Positions 8,574-18,138 of a DNA stretch of 64,000 nucleotides are shown here, in pieces (positions within the stretch are counted from its first letter, which is position 1; every line of letters starts with the position of its first letter). Location: NCBI RefSeq assembly GCF_001908375.1, contig NZ_CP017241.1, forward strand, positions 3,103,001-3,167,000. Reading direction: 5' to 3'. The notes beneath the pieces were generated by a model. That model saw only the letters and a program-made list of their open reading frames with translations, did not search any database and was not told the DNA's origin. The position numbers were made by a program, and so were the translations under genes. Source of the DNA: Rhizobium etli 8C-3 (GTDB lineage Bacteria; Pseudomonadota; Alphaproteobacteria; Rhizobiales; Rhizobiaceae).

Positions 8574-8759
8574 TCAACATGTCAAGTTACGAGACGACCT
8601 TGCGAGTCCGACGGTGGGGTCAGCATCAAGTACATGGCTGCAGAGTCGCGCATTCGACATCAGAGCGTAATCCGACGTCGAAGGTCGCCTGACGTTGTGC
8701 GTGGAGTTACAGGCAGTAAGCAATACGAAAAAAAGGGCCGCTTCGAAAATTCCCCTCAC
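8574..8759 (-). CDS. small putative lipoprotein
   Basis: This 61-aa frame starts at GTG 8759 with AGGAG six bases upstream. It encodes a short hydrophobic signal ending in the lipobox LLTAC (Cys near residue 17). The mature part is only about 45 residues and I do not recognise it. It lies upstream of the kpsC-like gene on the same strand, in a locus with no visible outer-membrane export protein. It could be a genuine small lipoprotein or the truncated start of a larger one. The start site and lipobox are seen; a role in capsule export is inference. Confidence 0.45.
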   Translation of the reverse strand: MRGIFEAALFFVLLTACNSTHNVRRPSTSDYALMSNARLCSHVLDADPTVGLARSSRNLTC

Positions 8760-8900
8760 TCGTGGCTCCTATGTCCCAGCATAGACTAACCTACCCCACG
8801 AAGCACTTTTCGACAAATGGGGATGGAACCGATCAGTTCTTGCTCTCGCGGCGAATCCGCGGCATTTATCGCGCAACTGGGAAAGCGGAAGGAGGGGACA

Positions 8901-9938
8901 ATGCCGAAGCAGAAATGGTCGCCACTAAAGGTGCTAATGCTTCCTGTCTATGCGCTTCAGATCATCACCGGCGAAAAGCGCTTCATTGAGAATCCGCTGC
9001 TTGGAAGCGAAAAGCTCAATCGGAAGGGCCTCCACATCTGGCGGGTCAAAACAGCCGCGAAAATTGTAGAGTCGCGACGCCGTCGCCTGCAGCATCTTAT
9101 TCCTCAGAATGAGCGCACCTTCTTCGCGGAGAACGGCTATATCGAACGACGCAATTTCCTAGCGCCAGAAATGTTTGCGCAGCTGCGTTCCGAAGTCGAG
9201 GCTCTTCGCGCGCCCGCTCGCGAAATGACGCAAGGAAAAGCGGTCACGCGCCGGACGTCCCTCACTCCTGAGGTTTTGAGAAACTATCCGGCTATTCGCG
9301 CCTTGGTAGATAGCAACGCGTGGAGCGACCCTCTCCGTTATGTAGGAGGCTTTAAGGCAGAGCCAGTCATCAGCATACAAACCATCTTTGGGACGGAAAC
9401 CGAAGAGGGCAAAGGAAAAGATCCGCAAACTGATCTTCACATGGATACGTTCCACTCGACGGTGAAGGCCTGGTTTTTCCTCTATGATGTTCCGGAGGAC
9501 GAAGGCCCCTTCACATATGTTGCCGGCTCTCACAAACTGACCAAGCGGCGGCTCGCCTGGCACAAGAGAAAGAGCATTCTGGCGTCCATCCGCGGCGACA
9601 ACGGTTCGTTCCGGATTCCAGAGAACCAGCTGCACCTTTTGCGTTTGCCTGAACCTACCAAGTTCGCCGTTCCCGCCAATACGCTGGTGGTCGGAGATAC
9701 GTTTGGATTCCACGCCAGGGGGAAGTCGGTCCGGCCTTCCGTGCGCGTCGAAATCTATGCATCGCAGCGACCCAATCCGTTCCTTCCCTTCGTCGGCCTT
9801 GACGCAGCATTCTTTCCTTTCGTGAAGGGCCGAAAGGAGGTTATCGGCTGGTTTATCGAGGATTGCCTCGTCCGCTTGGGATTAAGGCGGCAGATCTGGA
9901 AAGATATCGGCACGGCGGGGCCGCTCGATCCTCGGTGA
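8901..9938 (+). CDS. phytanoyl-CoA dioxygenase (PhyH) family protein
   Basis: The 345-aa protein has the Fe(II)/2-oxoglutarate dioxygenase signature: HMD (His180-x-Asp182), WFFLYDVPEDEGPFTYVAGS and a distal GDTFGFHARG providing the third His and the Arg. ATG 8901 is chosen over upstream codons because GGAGG precedes it. It is transcribed away from the kpsC-like operon and towards the capsule gene at 10066. PhyH-like enzymes hydroxylate many small molecules; here a capsule sugar or lipid substrate is plausible from context but not shown. Confidence 0.82.
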   Translation: MPKQKWSPLKVLMLPVYALQIITGEKRFIENPLLGSEKLNRKGLHIWRVKTAAKIVESRRRRLQHLIPQNERTFFAENGYIERRNFLAPEMFAQLRSEVEALRAPAREMTQGKAVTRRTSLTPEVLRNYPAIRALVDSNAWSDPLRYVGGFKAEPVISIQTIFGTETEEGKGKDPQTDLHMDTFHSTVKAWFFLYDVPEDEGPFTYVAGSHKLTKRRLAWHKRKSILASIRGDNGSFRIPENQLHLLRLPEPTKFAVPANTLVVGDTFGFHARGKSVRPSVRVEIYASQRPNPFLPFVGLDAAFFPFVKGRKEVIGWFIEDCLVRLGLRRQIWKDIGTAGPLDPR

Positions 9939-10065
9939 TGGCGGCCGAGTTCTGTTGCAGAAAAAACGACAACGGGTTACTGCCAAACCGTAATATTTTC
10001 GCGTTTTACGAGCCGACCACCATGCGACCGTCGTCTCGGGACCGGGGAAGTTAGATCAAGATGCA

Positions 10066-11958
10066 ATGAATTACCTGATCGATCGATTGGCGGAACGCGT
10101 TCAAGATTTGATCGAACGGAAGAGGTTCCTCAAAATCCTGAGCGCAACCTTTGCCGCCCTTGCCTTCATCGTGCGTTTTTTGCCGATGCCGACACACCGC
10201 CGTCGCATCTGTGACGGCCGGATGTACATTGCCTGTCAGCAGAAGAACTTCGAAAAGGCAGCCAAAATCCTCATTGATCTGAGCAAACGGGAGACACCGG
10301 GTGCGGATTCAATGCGGTTATTCCTCTACGAGGTTTTCGGGCACGTTGATCCTCTATACGCCGACGAGTTGGTGAAGGCGCCCCGGTTCGATCGCAACCT
10401 CTTGCCGGTTATTGAAGCGGCGCTTCTGCGCGGGAATGGAGAGTATGAAGCAGCTCTCTCGGCCTTGGATTATATTGCAGAGTCATTCCCTGTGCGAATT
10501 CAGGTCGCCGAATTCAAGAGAAGCTTGTTGCTGGAGGAACGTAGACACGAGGAGTTCGCCCTTGACGGTGTGACGCGGCTCTCGCACGATCCCGATAAAC
10601 CTCTCTTCCAGTTCGCAGCTTCGGTTGCGGCCGCCGCCGATAGTGCGGGCCGCAATGACATCCTCAGGTCTGTGATCGAGCGAGTGGTTCGCGATCGCGA
10701 TGCAATTCTCAATGACCCGAAGTTTCTTTCGAGGTTCGCTCAACAGGCGGTCGACGCATCGATGTGGCTCCTAGATCTGGCAGGAGCAAAGCAGGTTATT
10801 GACGCGCTTCGTACCAACGGAATGGAAAAAGCCGCGGTCCGGTTGGAACGCCGCCTCAGCCTAGATGCACTTTCGCCGATGTCCCAGCTCATCGAACTCG
10901 CGCATCAGGATATTCTCGCGCGAGTTGGGCTTGGCCCGGCTATGACTGAGACGCGCGATGCAGTTATCGTCATTCCGTCGGCCGCGTTGCGATCCAACAA
11001 GATCGACTATCCCGGTTTTCGGGCCGATATCAGATTTGTTTTGCAAACCATTGCAGACTGTCTCAGCACGATGGGTCTGGACTATGGAGTGAAGGGACAG
11101 ATTAGGCTGCATGGCGTTGAAGACCTGCCTGTACCCTTTTTCTCATATCACACGGTGTCAAAGCATCGAAATGGTCTTCATTTCAAGGAAACGGACCGCC
11201 CGTCACGCTTCAGCTTTGATGCCGGAGGTTACTCCGGATGGTCGGAGTTCTCGAGAAGAAGCCTGGCCGAACTGCCTCTTCACGAGGTGGATGCCACGGC
11301 CGCCGGCAGGTTCTTTCAACAGGATCAAGCGCAAACCATTTCCCGCAACGTGTCGAAATACGCTCAAGGTCCGCTTCACGCTAGCGAGAATCTGCCCGCT
11401 CGCTTTGTTTTCGTCGCTCTCCAAATGATGGGCGATTCCGTGCAAGACCTGGCCTATTGCACCCCCATCGAAATGATGGAGGAAGTTGTCACGACGTGCG
11501 AAAGGATCGGCTACTCCGTTGTCGTCAAACGACATCCACTTTGTGGTTCGACAGCAATTGGAAAATACATCCGGGAAAACAAAGACGCTGGTCGGATCGT
11601 AGTGGCCACCGGCAGCATCCATTCCATCATCGCCCAATCGGCTGCCGTATGCGTAATTAACTCCGGCGTGGGCGCCGAAGCGCTCCTGCACGAAAAGCCG
11701 GTATATGTCTTCGGCCGGTCCGACTACATGGCCGCATGCATCGTTTGCGAGCAGCGGGGTGACTTCGAGAAACAGTTCCAGCCTGGACGAACTGCTTCAT
11801 CAGCCGAGGACCTTCGACGCTTCTGGTATTTGCTGCGCAACGAATATGCTGTCGATTTGGGAGATACGGAAAACGCCAAATCGGTTATTTGCGCCCGCGT
11901 CAAACAACATTTCTTGGACTTCCGGGAGAATGGAAACGTAGCCGCAAAGATGTCGTGA
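10066..11958 (+). CDS. capsule polysaccharide (KpsS/KpsC-like) protein with long helical N-terminal region
   Basis: The 630-aa protein starts with one hydrophobic segment (about residues 24-41) and a long alpha-helical, TPR-like region to about residue 290. Its C-terminal third shows the capsule glycosyltransferase pattern VVVKRHPLC followed by INSGVGAEALLHEKPVYVFG, the counterpart of the KPHP...SGFEALL...GCPF block in KpsC. It likely transfers a sugar to the capsule chain at the inner membrane. It follows the PhyH gene by 127 bp on the same strand and converges with the kpsE-like gene. The membrane segment plus repeat region is atypical for KpsS. Confidence 0.75.
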   Translation: MNYLIDRLAERVQDLIERKRFLKILSATFAALAFIVRFLPMPTHRRRICDGRMYIACQQKNFEKAAKILIDLSKRETPGADSMRLFLYEVFGHVDPLYADELVKAPRFDRNLLPVIEAALLRGNGEYEAALSALDYIAESFPVRIQVAEFKRSLLLEERRHEEFALDGVTRLSHDPDKPLFQFAASVAAAADSAGRNDILRSVIERVVRDRDAILNDPKFLSRFAQQAVDASMWLLDLAGAKQVIDALRTNGMEKAAVRLERRLSLDALSPMSQLIELAHQDILARVGLGPAMTETRDAVIVIPSAALRSNKIDYPGFRADIRFVLQTIADCLSTMGLDYGVKGQIRLHGVEDLPVPFFSYHTVSKHRNGLHFKETDRPSRFSFDAGGYSGWSEFSRRSLAELPLHEVDATAAGRFFQQDQAQTISRNVSKYAQGPLHASENLPARFVFVALQMMGDSVQDLAYCTPIEMMEEVVTTCERIGYSVVVKRHPLCGSTAIGKYIRENKDAGRIVVATGSIHSIIAQSAAVCVINSGVGAEALLHEKPVYVFGRSDYMAACIVCEQRGDFEKQFQPGRTASSAEDLRRFWYLLRNEYAVDLGDTENAKSVICARVKQHFLDFRENGNVAAKMS

Positions 11959-12090
11959 CAAAGCTTCCCAAGGCGGCTTTTCCACAGTCTTTCAATACCC
12001 ATTGGATTCCTCGAGGTGCTGAATGAGGCCGGCACTGCGAAACAGCCGCCCGCCGAGGCGCACCGCGATCAAACCGCCAGTAAAGGCCGA

Positions 12091-13377
12091 TTAATTTCGA
12101 TCTCGAATATTATAATAACCCATTACCGACACGCCCCAAGCAAAAAGGCATCCGAGAAAGACCAGGGCAGACATCATCAGCCGGCTTGGATATTGTGCCT
12201 CTTCAGACAGAGTTGGCTGGATGAATGTCGCCAAATAACGCTGCTGATTGTTGGCATCTATTCGTGCCTTTTCCAAGCTGGCAAGAGCGCCGGTATAGGC
12301 CTTCTCGGCAAATTCCCGCTCGGTTTCGAGTTCCTCGTATTGCAGAATCCGGCTCGCAACATCGCTACCTCCAGCTCCACCAGCCGACCCGCTGCCGAAA
12401 CGCTGTTTTTCCTGCGCCAACTGCTTTTCAAGACTGTCGATCTGCGTAGTGAGCACACGCATGCGTGGTGAATCCGCTGCCATTCGCGTACGAGCGGTCA
12501 TCAAATCGGTATGAAGCTGGGTAAGCTGCTGTTCGAGCGAAGCAACCAGTTGGCCAGCCAGCTTCGCCGCTTCTACCGGATCGGCCTCCTGAGAGACATC
12601 CCGGAAATTGCGCAGGGCGTTCCGCGCAGCAGACAGGCGGCCTTCCGCCAGCGCTACTTCGTCCTGGGATGCTTTAAGAACACCATTTCTTGCCTTGAGC
12701 GAAAGATCGTTGATCAACCTTTCACTCTCACCAATGATAACCGATGCGATTTTTTGGGAGCTTTGTGGATCGAAGGCCTTCACCGTCAGGTTCAGAATGG
12801 ACGAGGTGTGGTCGAAATCGACATGCACCATCTTTTTCCAGTACTCGAGCCTCTCCTCGATCGGCAGATCGTCCGCCATACTGAAATAAAAGTCGGCACC
12901 GTGGCGCGCAAAGGCGGCATCGAGATCGACGGCCTTTTCGACGGCCTCGATCATCCGCTCGCTTTCGACATAGTCGAGCAGCATATAAGAGTCCGCCCCC
13001 GTCGTGCTGCCCCCGGTACTTTGCGTGAACATGCCGAGGATATCGCTGCTCGCCTTGCCGTCGATGCTCCGGACAGCAAAGGCGGCCGAGCTATGATACT
13101 GATCGGCTGCAATGAAAAACATATAGATTGATGCAAGTGCAGTTGGTAGGGCAACTATCAACGCGAAGCTGCCGGCAATGATTAGATGCCGCAGTTTCAG
13201 GCCCCCGACTTTCAATGACCCGAGCAGTTTTTTCTTCTTCGCCGGCTGTGCCTCGCGCCTTTCGGGGCGCACATCGACCTTTCTAAGGTTGTCGAGCACA
13301 GTGATATTAGGCTTCTTCACAGGAGCCTGGAGATCTTCTGTCTTCTGTTCTGGACCAGGCGGCTTGGCAGTCGTCAT
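12091..13377 (-). CDS. capsule export inner-membrane protein, KpsE/RkpR-like (PCP family)
   Basis: The 428-aa protein has a cytoplasmic Lys-rich N-terminus, a membrane segment near residues 63-90, a long periplasmic coiled-coil region (about 200-370, with the Q-rich SLEKQLAQEKQRFG) and a second membrane segment at the end (about 398-420). This is the topology of polysaccharide co-polymerase/export proteins such as KpsE, which link the inner-membrane ABC exporter to the outer membrane. Its ATG overlaps the kpsT-like stop by one base, in a three-gene exporter operon M-T-E. Confidence 0.9.
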   Translation of the reverse strand: MTTAKPPGPEQKTEDLQAPVKKPNITVLDNLRKVDVRPERREAQPAKKKKLLGSLKVGGLKLRHLIIAGSFALIVALPTALASIYMFFIAADQYHSSAAFAVRSIDGKASSDILGMFTQSTGGSTTGADSYMLLDYVESERMIEAVEKAVDLDAAFARHGADFYFSMADDLPIEERLEYWKKMVHVDFDHTSSILNLTVKAFDPQSSQKIASVIIGESERLINDLSLKARNGVLKASQDEVALAEGRLSAARNALRNFRDVSQEADPVEAAKLAGQLVASLEQQLTQLHTDLMTARTRMAADSPRMRVLTTQIDSLEKQLAQEKQRFGSGSAGGAGGSDVASRILQYEELETEREFAEKAYTGALASLEKARIDANNQQRYLATFIQPTLSEEAQYPSRLMMSALVFLGCLFAWGVSVMGYYNIRDRN

Positions 13378-14036
13378 CAGTTGCCCTTCATGTTTCGCTC
13401 ATGAACCCGGATAGCATCTTCCACATCATCAAAATACGTGAGTTTGCCATTTTCGAGAACCACTCCGCAATCGCAGTACTCGCGGATGGTGCTCGTGCTG
13501 TGGGAAACCATGATAACGTCTGAATCTTGCAATCGGTGTTGGAAGACATCATGGCATTTTTTTTTGAAGTTCGCATCCCCGACCGCAGTGATCTCATCAA
13601 CCAGATAATAATCAAAGTTGACGCCCATGCTGACACCGAAGGCGAGACGCGCCTTCATGCCGGAGGAATAAGTACCAACAGGTGCGTGGAAGAATGGGCC
13701 TAGCTCGGCGAAATCGGTGACGTAATTGACCAGCTCTTCGGTATCGACACCGTAAATCCGTGCGACAAAGCGAACATTCTGCTCACCGGACATGCTCGGT
13801 TGAAAGCTGCCTTGAAAACCGAGGGGCCAGGAAATTTTGCCTTGTCTTACTATGCGCCCACGATCAAGCCGCAGCGATCCCGCGATCAATTGCAAGAGCG
13901 TCGATTTCCCCGCGCCGTTTCGTCCGAGCAGGCCGACACTCTTACCACGCTTGATAACAAGGGAGGCGTTCTCGATGATCGGCTTCGTTACTCCCTTGGT
14001 CTTTACATATTTGGTCGCGCGTTCAAGTCTTATCAT
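13377..14036 (-). CDS. capsule export ABC transporter ATP-binding protein (KpsT-like)
   Basis: The 219-aa ATPase has Walker A GLLGRNGAGKST, the capsule-exporter region IARIYGVDTEELV, and a Walker B equivalent YLVDEITAVGDANF, as in KpsT/RkpS-type ATPases. It powers export of lipid-linked capsule polymer across the inner membrane with the adjacent permease. It overlaps the permease stop by 4 bp and the kpsE-like start by 1 bp, so the three are co-translated. Confidence 0.93.
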   Translation of the reverse strand: MIRLERATKYVKTKGVTKPIIENASLVIKRGKSVGLLGRNGAGKSTLLQLIAGSLRLDRGRIVRQGKISWPLGFQGSFQPSMSGEQNVRFVARIYGVDTEELVNYVTDFAELGPFFHAPVGTYSSGMKARLAFGVSMGVNFDYYLVDEITAVGDANFKKKCHDVFQHRLQDSDVIMVSHSTSTIREYCDCGVVLENGKLTYFDDVEDAIRVHERNMKGN

Positions 14037-14803
14037 CGGCCTCTGGCCACCGCTGCGGAGTTGGTGAAAACAAAAAGTCCGCCGAATATCACCGTAAAGA
14101 CAAACGTATAAAGATAGAACATGTCGAGGTCCGCCGCCCGGTATTGGGGGTAGAATCCTTGGCGGAACAGCATGACCACATGAACCAAAGGATTGAAAAG
14201 CACGACCTCACGCATAGGGCCCGGAAGCGCGTCGGGCAGGAAAAAAACGCCAGAGATCAGGAACATCGGTCGATTGACGATATTGAAGACCTGTTCGTAG
14301 AATGGATAACGCAAGAACATTACGGTGTTGAATATACCGACACCAAGGCCCAACAATGTCGCTGCAAAGGCCGCTTCCAAGATCGCCGGCCAATAGAGCT
14401 CGGGAGGTTGATGCATTGTCACAATGATCGCCCCGAGAACACAGATGGCGACGAAGACCGTCGTAGCAGCCTGAAGGATATAACGAGCAACGATCGTATC
14501 GATCGGGGCGACATTTGGATAGCTGAGCAGGGTCCGATTAGATTTGATGGCGCCGTTCAAAAAACCGCACATCGCGGAGTAAAACTGGAATGCAATATAG
14601 CCGGTCGCGAAAAACAACGGAAAGCTTGTCCCGAGAGCGGGCAATTTTGCGATTCCCATAAAGATCACGGACATGAAAGCGATATGGGCTGCGGGGTCGA
14701 GGATCGCCCATATGTATCCCCCAGGCTTGTTGCCAAAGCGGGTCGACATTTCGCGGATGAGCAATGCGGCAACAACGCGAATATGTGTCGTCAAGTAATA
14801 CAA
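14033..14803 (-). CDS. capsule export ABC transporter permease (KpsM-like)
   Basis: The 256-aa protein has six hydrophobic segments and the ABC-2 polysaccharide exporter pattern, starting with IREMSTRFGNKPGGYIWAI and ending with FNPLVHVVMLFRQGFYP. It forms the inner-membrane channel for capsule polymer with the KpsT-like ATPase. The likely start is TTG at 14803, because the conserved N-terminal REM..RFG block requires it; the next ATG would cut into the family core. It is the first gene of the M-T-E operon. Confidence 0.92.
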   Translation of the reverse strand: MYYLTTHIRVVAALLIREMSTRFGNKPGGYIWAILDPAAHIAFMSVIFMGIAKLPALGTSFPLFFATGYIAFQFYSAMCGFLNGAIKSNRTLLSYPNVAPIDTIVARYILQAATTVFVAICVLGAIIVTMHQPPELYWPAILEAAFAATLLGLGVGIFNTVMFLRYPFYEQVFNIVNRPMFLISGVFFLPDALPGPMREVVLFNPLVHVVMLFRQGFYPQYRAADLDMFYLYTFVFTVIFGGLFVFTNSAAVARGR

Positions 14804-15057
14804 TCAGAGGTCCCCGAAACAGGCCGCTTCACCAGTCAGGCATTAATATCATTGTTTGTGGTGAGAGTTAGCCCCTCGGAGCAGATTCCTTCATCATTTA
14901 ATCAGATCGAGCGTGTCTCACAACAAGGTCAGGAGCCCATCACCGCAAAGATCGTTTCTCCCCACGTCCAAATCCGAGAGCGCACCCGCCCTTAAGAATA
15001 AGCTTCGTAGCCCTCGCCTGCTGCCTGCGGCAAGGTATCGCCATCCCCTCGCGGCAA

Positions 15058-15723
15058 TTAGCGAAATTCTTCGGAAGGGCAGTTTTTAGGCATCGAGTTC
15101 CTTTGACCATGACGGTCGGCCAGCGCTATTGCTTTCAGTGCCGCGAATGCAACCATACCGGGGTCATCGAGATTTCGGCTTTTTTCCGGCCATATGCGCG
15201 CTCGACCCACCCGACAAGGACGGCCTCTGAACTGCAAGATGACGGCCTCGGCCGCTTCGACCGCAGCGACTGTAATCTCCGACCAATTGTCTAAGCCGTC
15301 GATCGAATGTGCTACTGCATCAACTGAATCAATGATTGTCTTGTCAATAAGACGAGATCCTCCAAGTTCAAGCATAGCATCCCGAGCTGACCTTAACAGA
15401 GTTGCGGTGTCTGACGCTGGTAGTGGATCGGTTAACGATTTCGTCCGTTGAGCCGTAGCAAAGAGAGCCGCACTGATGAGTGTTCCAAGGCTTGATCCGG
15501 TGCTTGCGCTGGCGGTGAAGGCAAGCGTGTTCAAGGCCTCACTTAAGCTTATGCCTCGGATATCGACACCTGCAAGAGCCCGCAGCAGCCGTGTCAACAT
15601 GGTCCCGGTGTCGCCATCGCCCAGTTCCCGATCCGCAGCATTGAGCGGCGCTTCCAGGATCGTCATTGAGTCGGCAGCGCGTTGAAGGAGAAGCGACAGA
15701 TCATCCGATATAAAGTAAGTCAT
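15058..15723 (-). CDS. dhaL: DhaL-like kinase subunit (dihydroxyacetone kinase family)
   Basis: The 221-aa protein has the ADP-binding motif LGDGDTGTML and the C-terminal GRARIWPEKSRNLDDPG of the DhaL nucleotide-binding subunit. DhaL works with DhaK to phosphorylate dihydroxyacetone or related ketoses and aldoses. I start it at ATG 15723, which overlaps the dhaK stop by 4 bp and has CTGGAG upstream. It is the last gene of the leftward oxidase/transport operon. Because its dhaK partner is frameshifted, kinase activity in this strain is doubtful unless the frameshift is an artefact or is bypassed. Confidence 0.87.
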   Translation of the reverse strand: MTYFISDDLSLLLQRAADSMTILEAPLNAADRELGDGDTGTMLTRLLRALAGVDIRGISLSEALNTLAFTASASTGSSLGTLISAALFATAQRTKSLTDPLPASDTATLLRSARDAMLELGGSRLIDKTIIDSVDAVAHSIDGLDNWSEITVAAVEAAEAVILQFRGRPCRVGRARIWPEKSRNLDDPGMVAFAALKAIALADRHGQRNSMPKNCPSEEFR

Positions 15724-16716
15724 TGCACACTCCAGAACGGGCAATTCGCCTGAGCCGACAGCAGTTTCTCAAGCTCGATATCCAAGAAGCATAGGGTAAC
15801 CGACAGACCGGCCATCTCCATGGAGGTTGCAAATGAACCGACCAGCGGCATGACAACGTGAAGTCCCCGCTCCGTAAGCACATTTCCGACCCGTCGAAAG
15901 GCGATGTACAGCTCCTCCAGAGGCGTTGCCCCTAGACCATTGACCATTACTGCCAGACGCCGGTGTTCCATTTCGTCGGGTCCCTCCTCGAGAAGCCGAC
16001 CAATCATCTCGTCGACAAGCGCATCGGCGGACGCCATGGGCCTGCGCCACAGACCAGGGCTCTCCGTGAATTCCAAGGCCGAGCTCAACCTCATCATCGC
16101 GAAGCTCGGAAATTTCATCGGTCGCACCCGGCAAGCGGCAACTCTTCATTCCAAGACCGATCGTCCGTGTGCGAGCCACTGTCCGCCGTGCAATATCTGC
16201 AACGTCCTTCAAGCTCGCACCGGTTCTTGCGGCGGCGCCCGCCGCTTTGTAGGCGAACACGATGCCGGCAACGCCCCGTCGCTTCGACATTTCTTCTCGG
16301 CTGGCACTTGCTATATTGTCCGTCGCAAGCACGGTCTCGATGTCATTTATCGCGGCAAGCTTGCTCGCCATGTCGAAGTTCATTCTGTCGCCGCCATAGT
16401 TACCGTAGAGGAGTAAAACCCCGCTGCCACCGTCGGCCAGGTTGATCGCGTCGACACAGGATTGCAGGTTCGGTCCTTCAAACACATTGCCGACAGCACA
16501 GCTGTCGGCGAAGCCCTCGCCCAGATAGCCAGCAAACAATGGCAGGTGCCCGGCACCGCCGCCCGTTGCGATCCCAACACGCCCCTTGGAAACACCATTG
16601 CGGCGTGCAAGGGTGCGCCCCTGCTTCCCCTTCCTCACGATGTCCGGGTGAGCCATCACGAGACCTGTCAACATGTCGTCAACGTAGCTCTCCGGGGTAT
16701 TGATGAACTTCTTCAT
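15720..16716 (-). pseudogene. dhaK: DhaK-like kinase subunit, frameshifted
   Basis: The frame from ATG 16716 encodes a normal DhaK N-terminal half (GIATGGGAGHLPLF, ALLLYGNYGGD-type YGNYGGDRMNFDMA) up to the active-site GLGIHGEP. It then leaves frame. The rest, starting with GLWRRPMASADALVDEM and ending with LLSAQANCPFW, continues in another frame to a stop at 15720. Removing one base from the C run read as GGG at 16057-16059 on the top strand restores a protein of about 332 aa. The break falls just after the catalytic His. It is a real lesion or a sequencing error in a homopolymer. Confidence 0.85.
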
Positions 16717-16769
16717 TTGCAGTCTCCGTATTTGACGGCGTAGAGGCGATTATTAATTTTCGCGAGTTT

Positions 16770-17489
16770 TCAGGCGGGCGTGGCGAGCAGGTGTTGGCTT
16801 GATTGTGCGGTCTCCGAGCCTTCCGCGCGCCTGCAAAGCCAACGCTCAAGGCTGCGGACGGCTAAAGATGCTGGCCATGCGATCATGAAGTAGCCACACG
16901 CGGTCACGACAAAGACATGCAAAGGGAGAAAGCTCTCCGACATGATCGCCCGCGAAGTAAGCGTAAGTTCGGGCACGGCGATCAGCGCACAGATGGAACT
17001 GTCCTTGAGAAGGGAAACCAGGTTGATGAGCAGTGGCGGAAGTACCTTGCGGATCACCTGCGGCAGCAGAATGAGCCGGAACGTCTGCCAGGGCCCAAGA
17101 CCGGATGCCATCGCCGCCTCTCTCTGACCAGCGGGGACCGCGGCGAAGCCAGCGCGAAACACTTCTGCGAGATAGGCGCTGTAGACGAGCGCGAGGCCGA
17201 GAATACCGGCCAGCAGCGATGGAAGCGCAATGCCCGCTTCCGGTAGCGCGAAGTACGAGAGGTACAGAATAACGAGGATCGGAACTCCGCGCATTACCGA
17301 CACATAGGCGTCAGCACTCAGACGAAAGATCAGCGAGCGTCGCGTGCGGATAAACTCGACGGCAATTCCAAGCGGGAACGCCAACAGGAAGCCACATATC
17401 GTCAGGGTACAACTGACCCAACCAGCATCCAGCAAGCGCGGCCCCCAATCGGGGAAATTCTCCAAAATGGTTCTTACAAACGAAAACAT
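16770..17489 (-). CDS. polar amino-acid ABC transporter permease (HisM/OccM type)
   Basis: The protein of about 239 aa has several membrane spans and the BPD permease EAA loop as GQREAAMASGLGPWQTFRLILLPQ. I start it at ATG 17489, one base after the upstream permease stop; a longer frame exists but lies inside that gene. Together with the second permease, the ATPase and the binding protein it forms a four-part importer of the His/Occ/Noc type, consistent with uptake of an amino-acid-like or opine-like substrate for the oxidase encoded upstream. Confidence 0.9.
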   Translation of the reverse strand: MFSFVRTILENFPDWGPRLLDAGWVSCTLTICGFLLAFPLGIAVEFIRTRRSLIFRLSADAYVSVMRGVPILVILYLSYFALPEAGIALPSLLAGILGLALVYSAYLAEVFRAGFAAVPAGQREAAMASGLGPWQTFRLILLPQVIRKVLPPLLINLVSLLKDSSICALIAVPELTLTSRAIMSESFLPLHVFVVTACGYFMIAWPASLAVRSLERWLCRRAEGSETAQSSQHLLATPA

Positions 17490-17490
17490 C

Positions 17491-18138
17491 TCAGTACGCC
17501 GTCCTATGTTCGACCCAGCGGACTGCCTGACCAAGGCTATAAGTGATCACTAGGTAAAGAAGAGCTGCACAGCCATAGACCAGCGTCGTCTGGAACGTCT
17601 CATTGATGAGTTGCCGGGCGTTGAACATCACTTCCGGCGCCGCGATTGCCGCAACGAGAGATGTGTCCTTGACAAGCGCGACCGCGTAGTTGCCGAGCGG
17701 GGCGAAAGCAATGCGTAACCCTTGTGGCAATATGACGAGGCGGAAAGCCTGAATCGGCTTCAGTCCAATCGCCGCAGCCGCTTCGCGTTGACCCTGAGGG
17801 ACCGCCTGAAAGCCGGCCCGAAATATATCGACGACCACCGCAGCGCCGATCAGCCCTAACCCGACGATCGCGGCCGTCAGCGCCGGCAAACGCATCCCGA
17901 TGGCAGCAAGACCGAAATAGAGCAGGAAAAGAAACGTCAGGCTCGGGATATTTCTCAAGAGCTCGACGTACGCGCTGATAGCAAAGTCGATTGCCCGCCG
18001 GTGCCAGAGGTACCGGATCGCCGCTAGCGCCAATCCTAGTCCAACGGCAAGAACAAGGGCTCCCGCTGTCACCTCCAAGGTCACAATGACGCCAGAACCC
18101 AGTGCCGCGACGATGCGGACAAGAAGATCATCATCCAT
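17491..18138 (-). CDS. polar amino-acid ABC transporter permease (HisQ/OccQ type)
   Basis: The 215-aa membrane protein has the EAA loop GQREAAAAIGLKPIQAFRLV and a YVELLRNIPSLTFLFLLY segment typical of HisQ/GlnP permeases. Its ATG overlaps the ATPase stop by one base. It likely pairs with the permease at 16770-17489 in one inner-membrane channel. Confidence 0.92.
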   Translation of the reverse strand: MDDDLLVRIVAALGSGVIVTLEVTAGALVLAVGLGLALAAIRYLWHRRAIDFAISAYVELLRNIPSLTFLFLLYFGLAAIGMRLPALTAAIVGLGLIGAAVVVDIFRAGFQAVPQGQREAAAAIGLKPIQAFRLVILPQGLRIAFAPLGNYAVALVKDTSLVAAIAAPEVMFNARQLINETFQTTLVYGCAALLYLVITYSLGQAVRWVEHRTAY

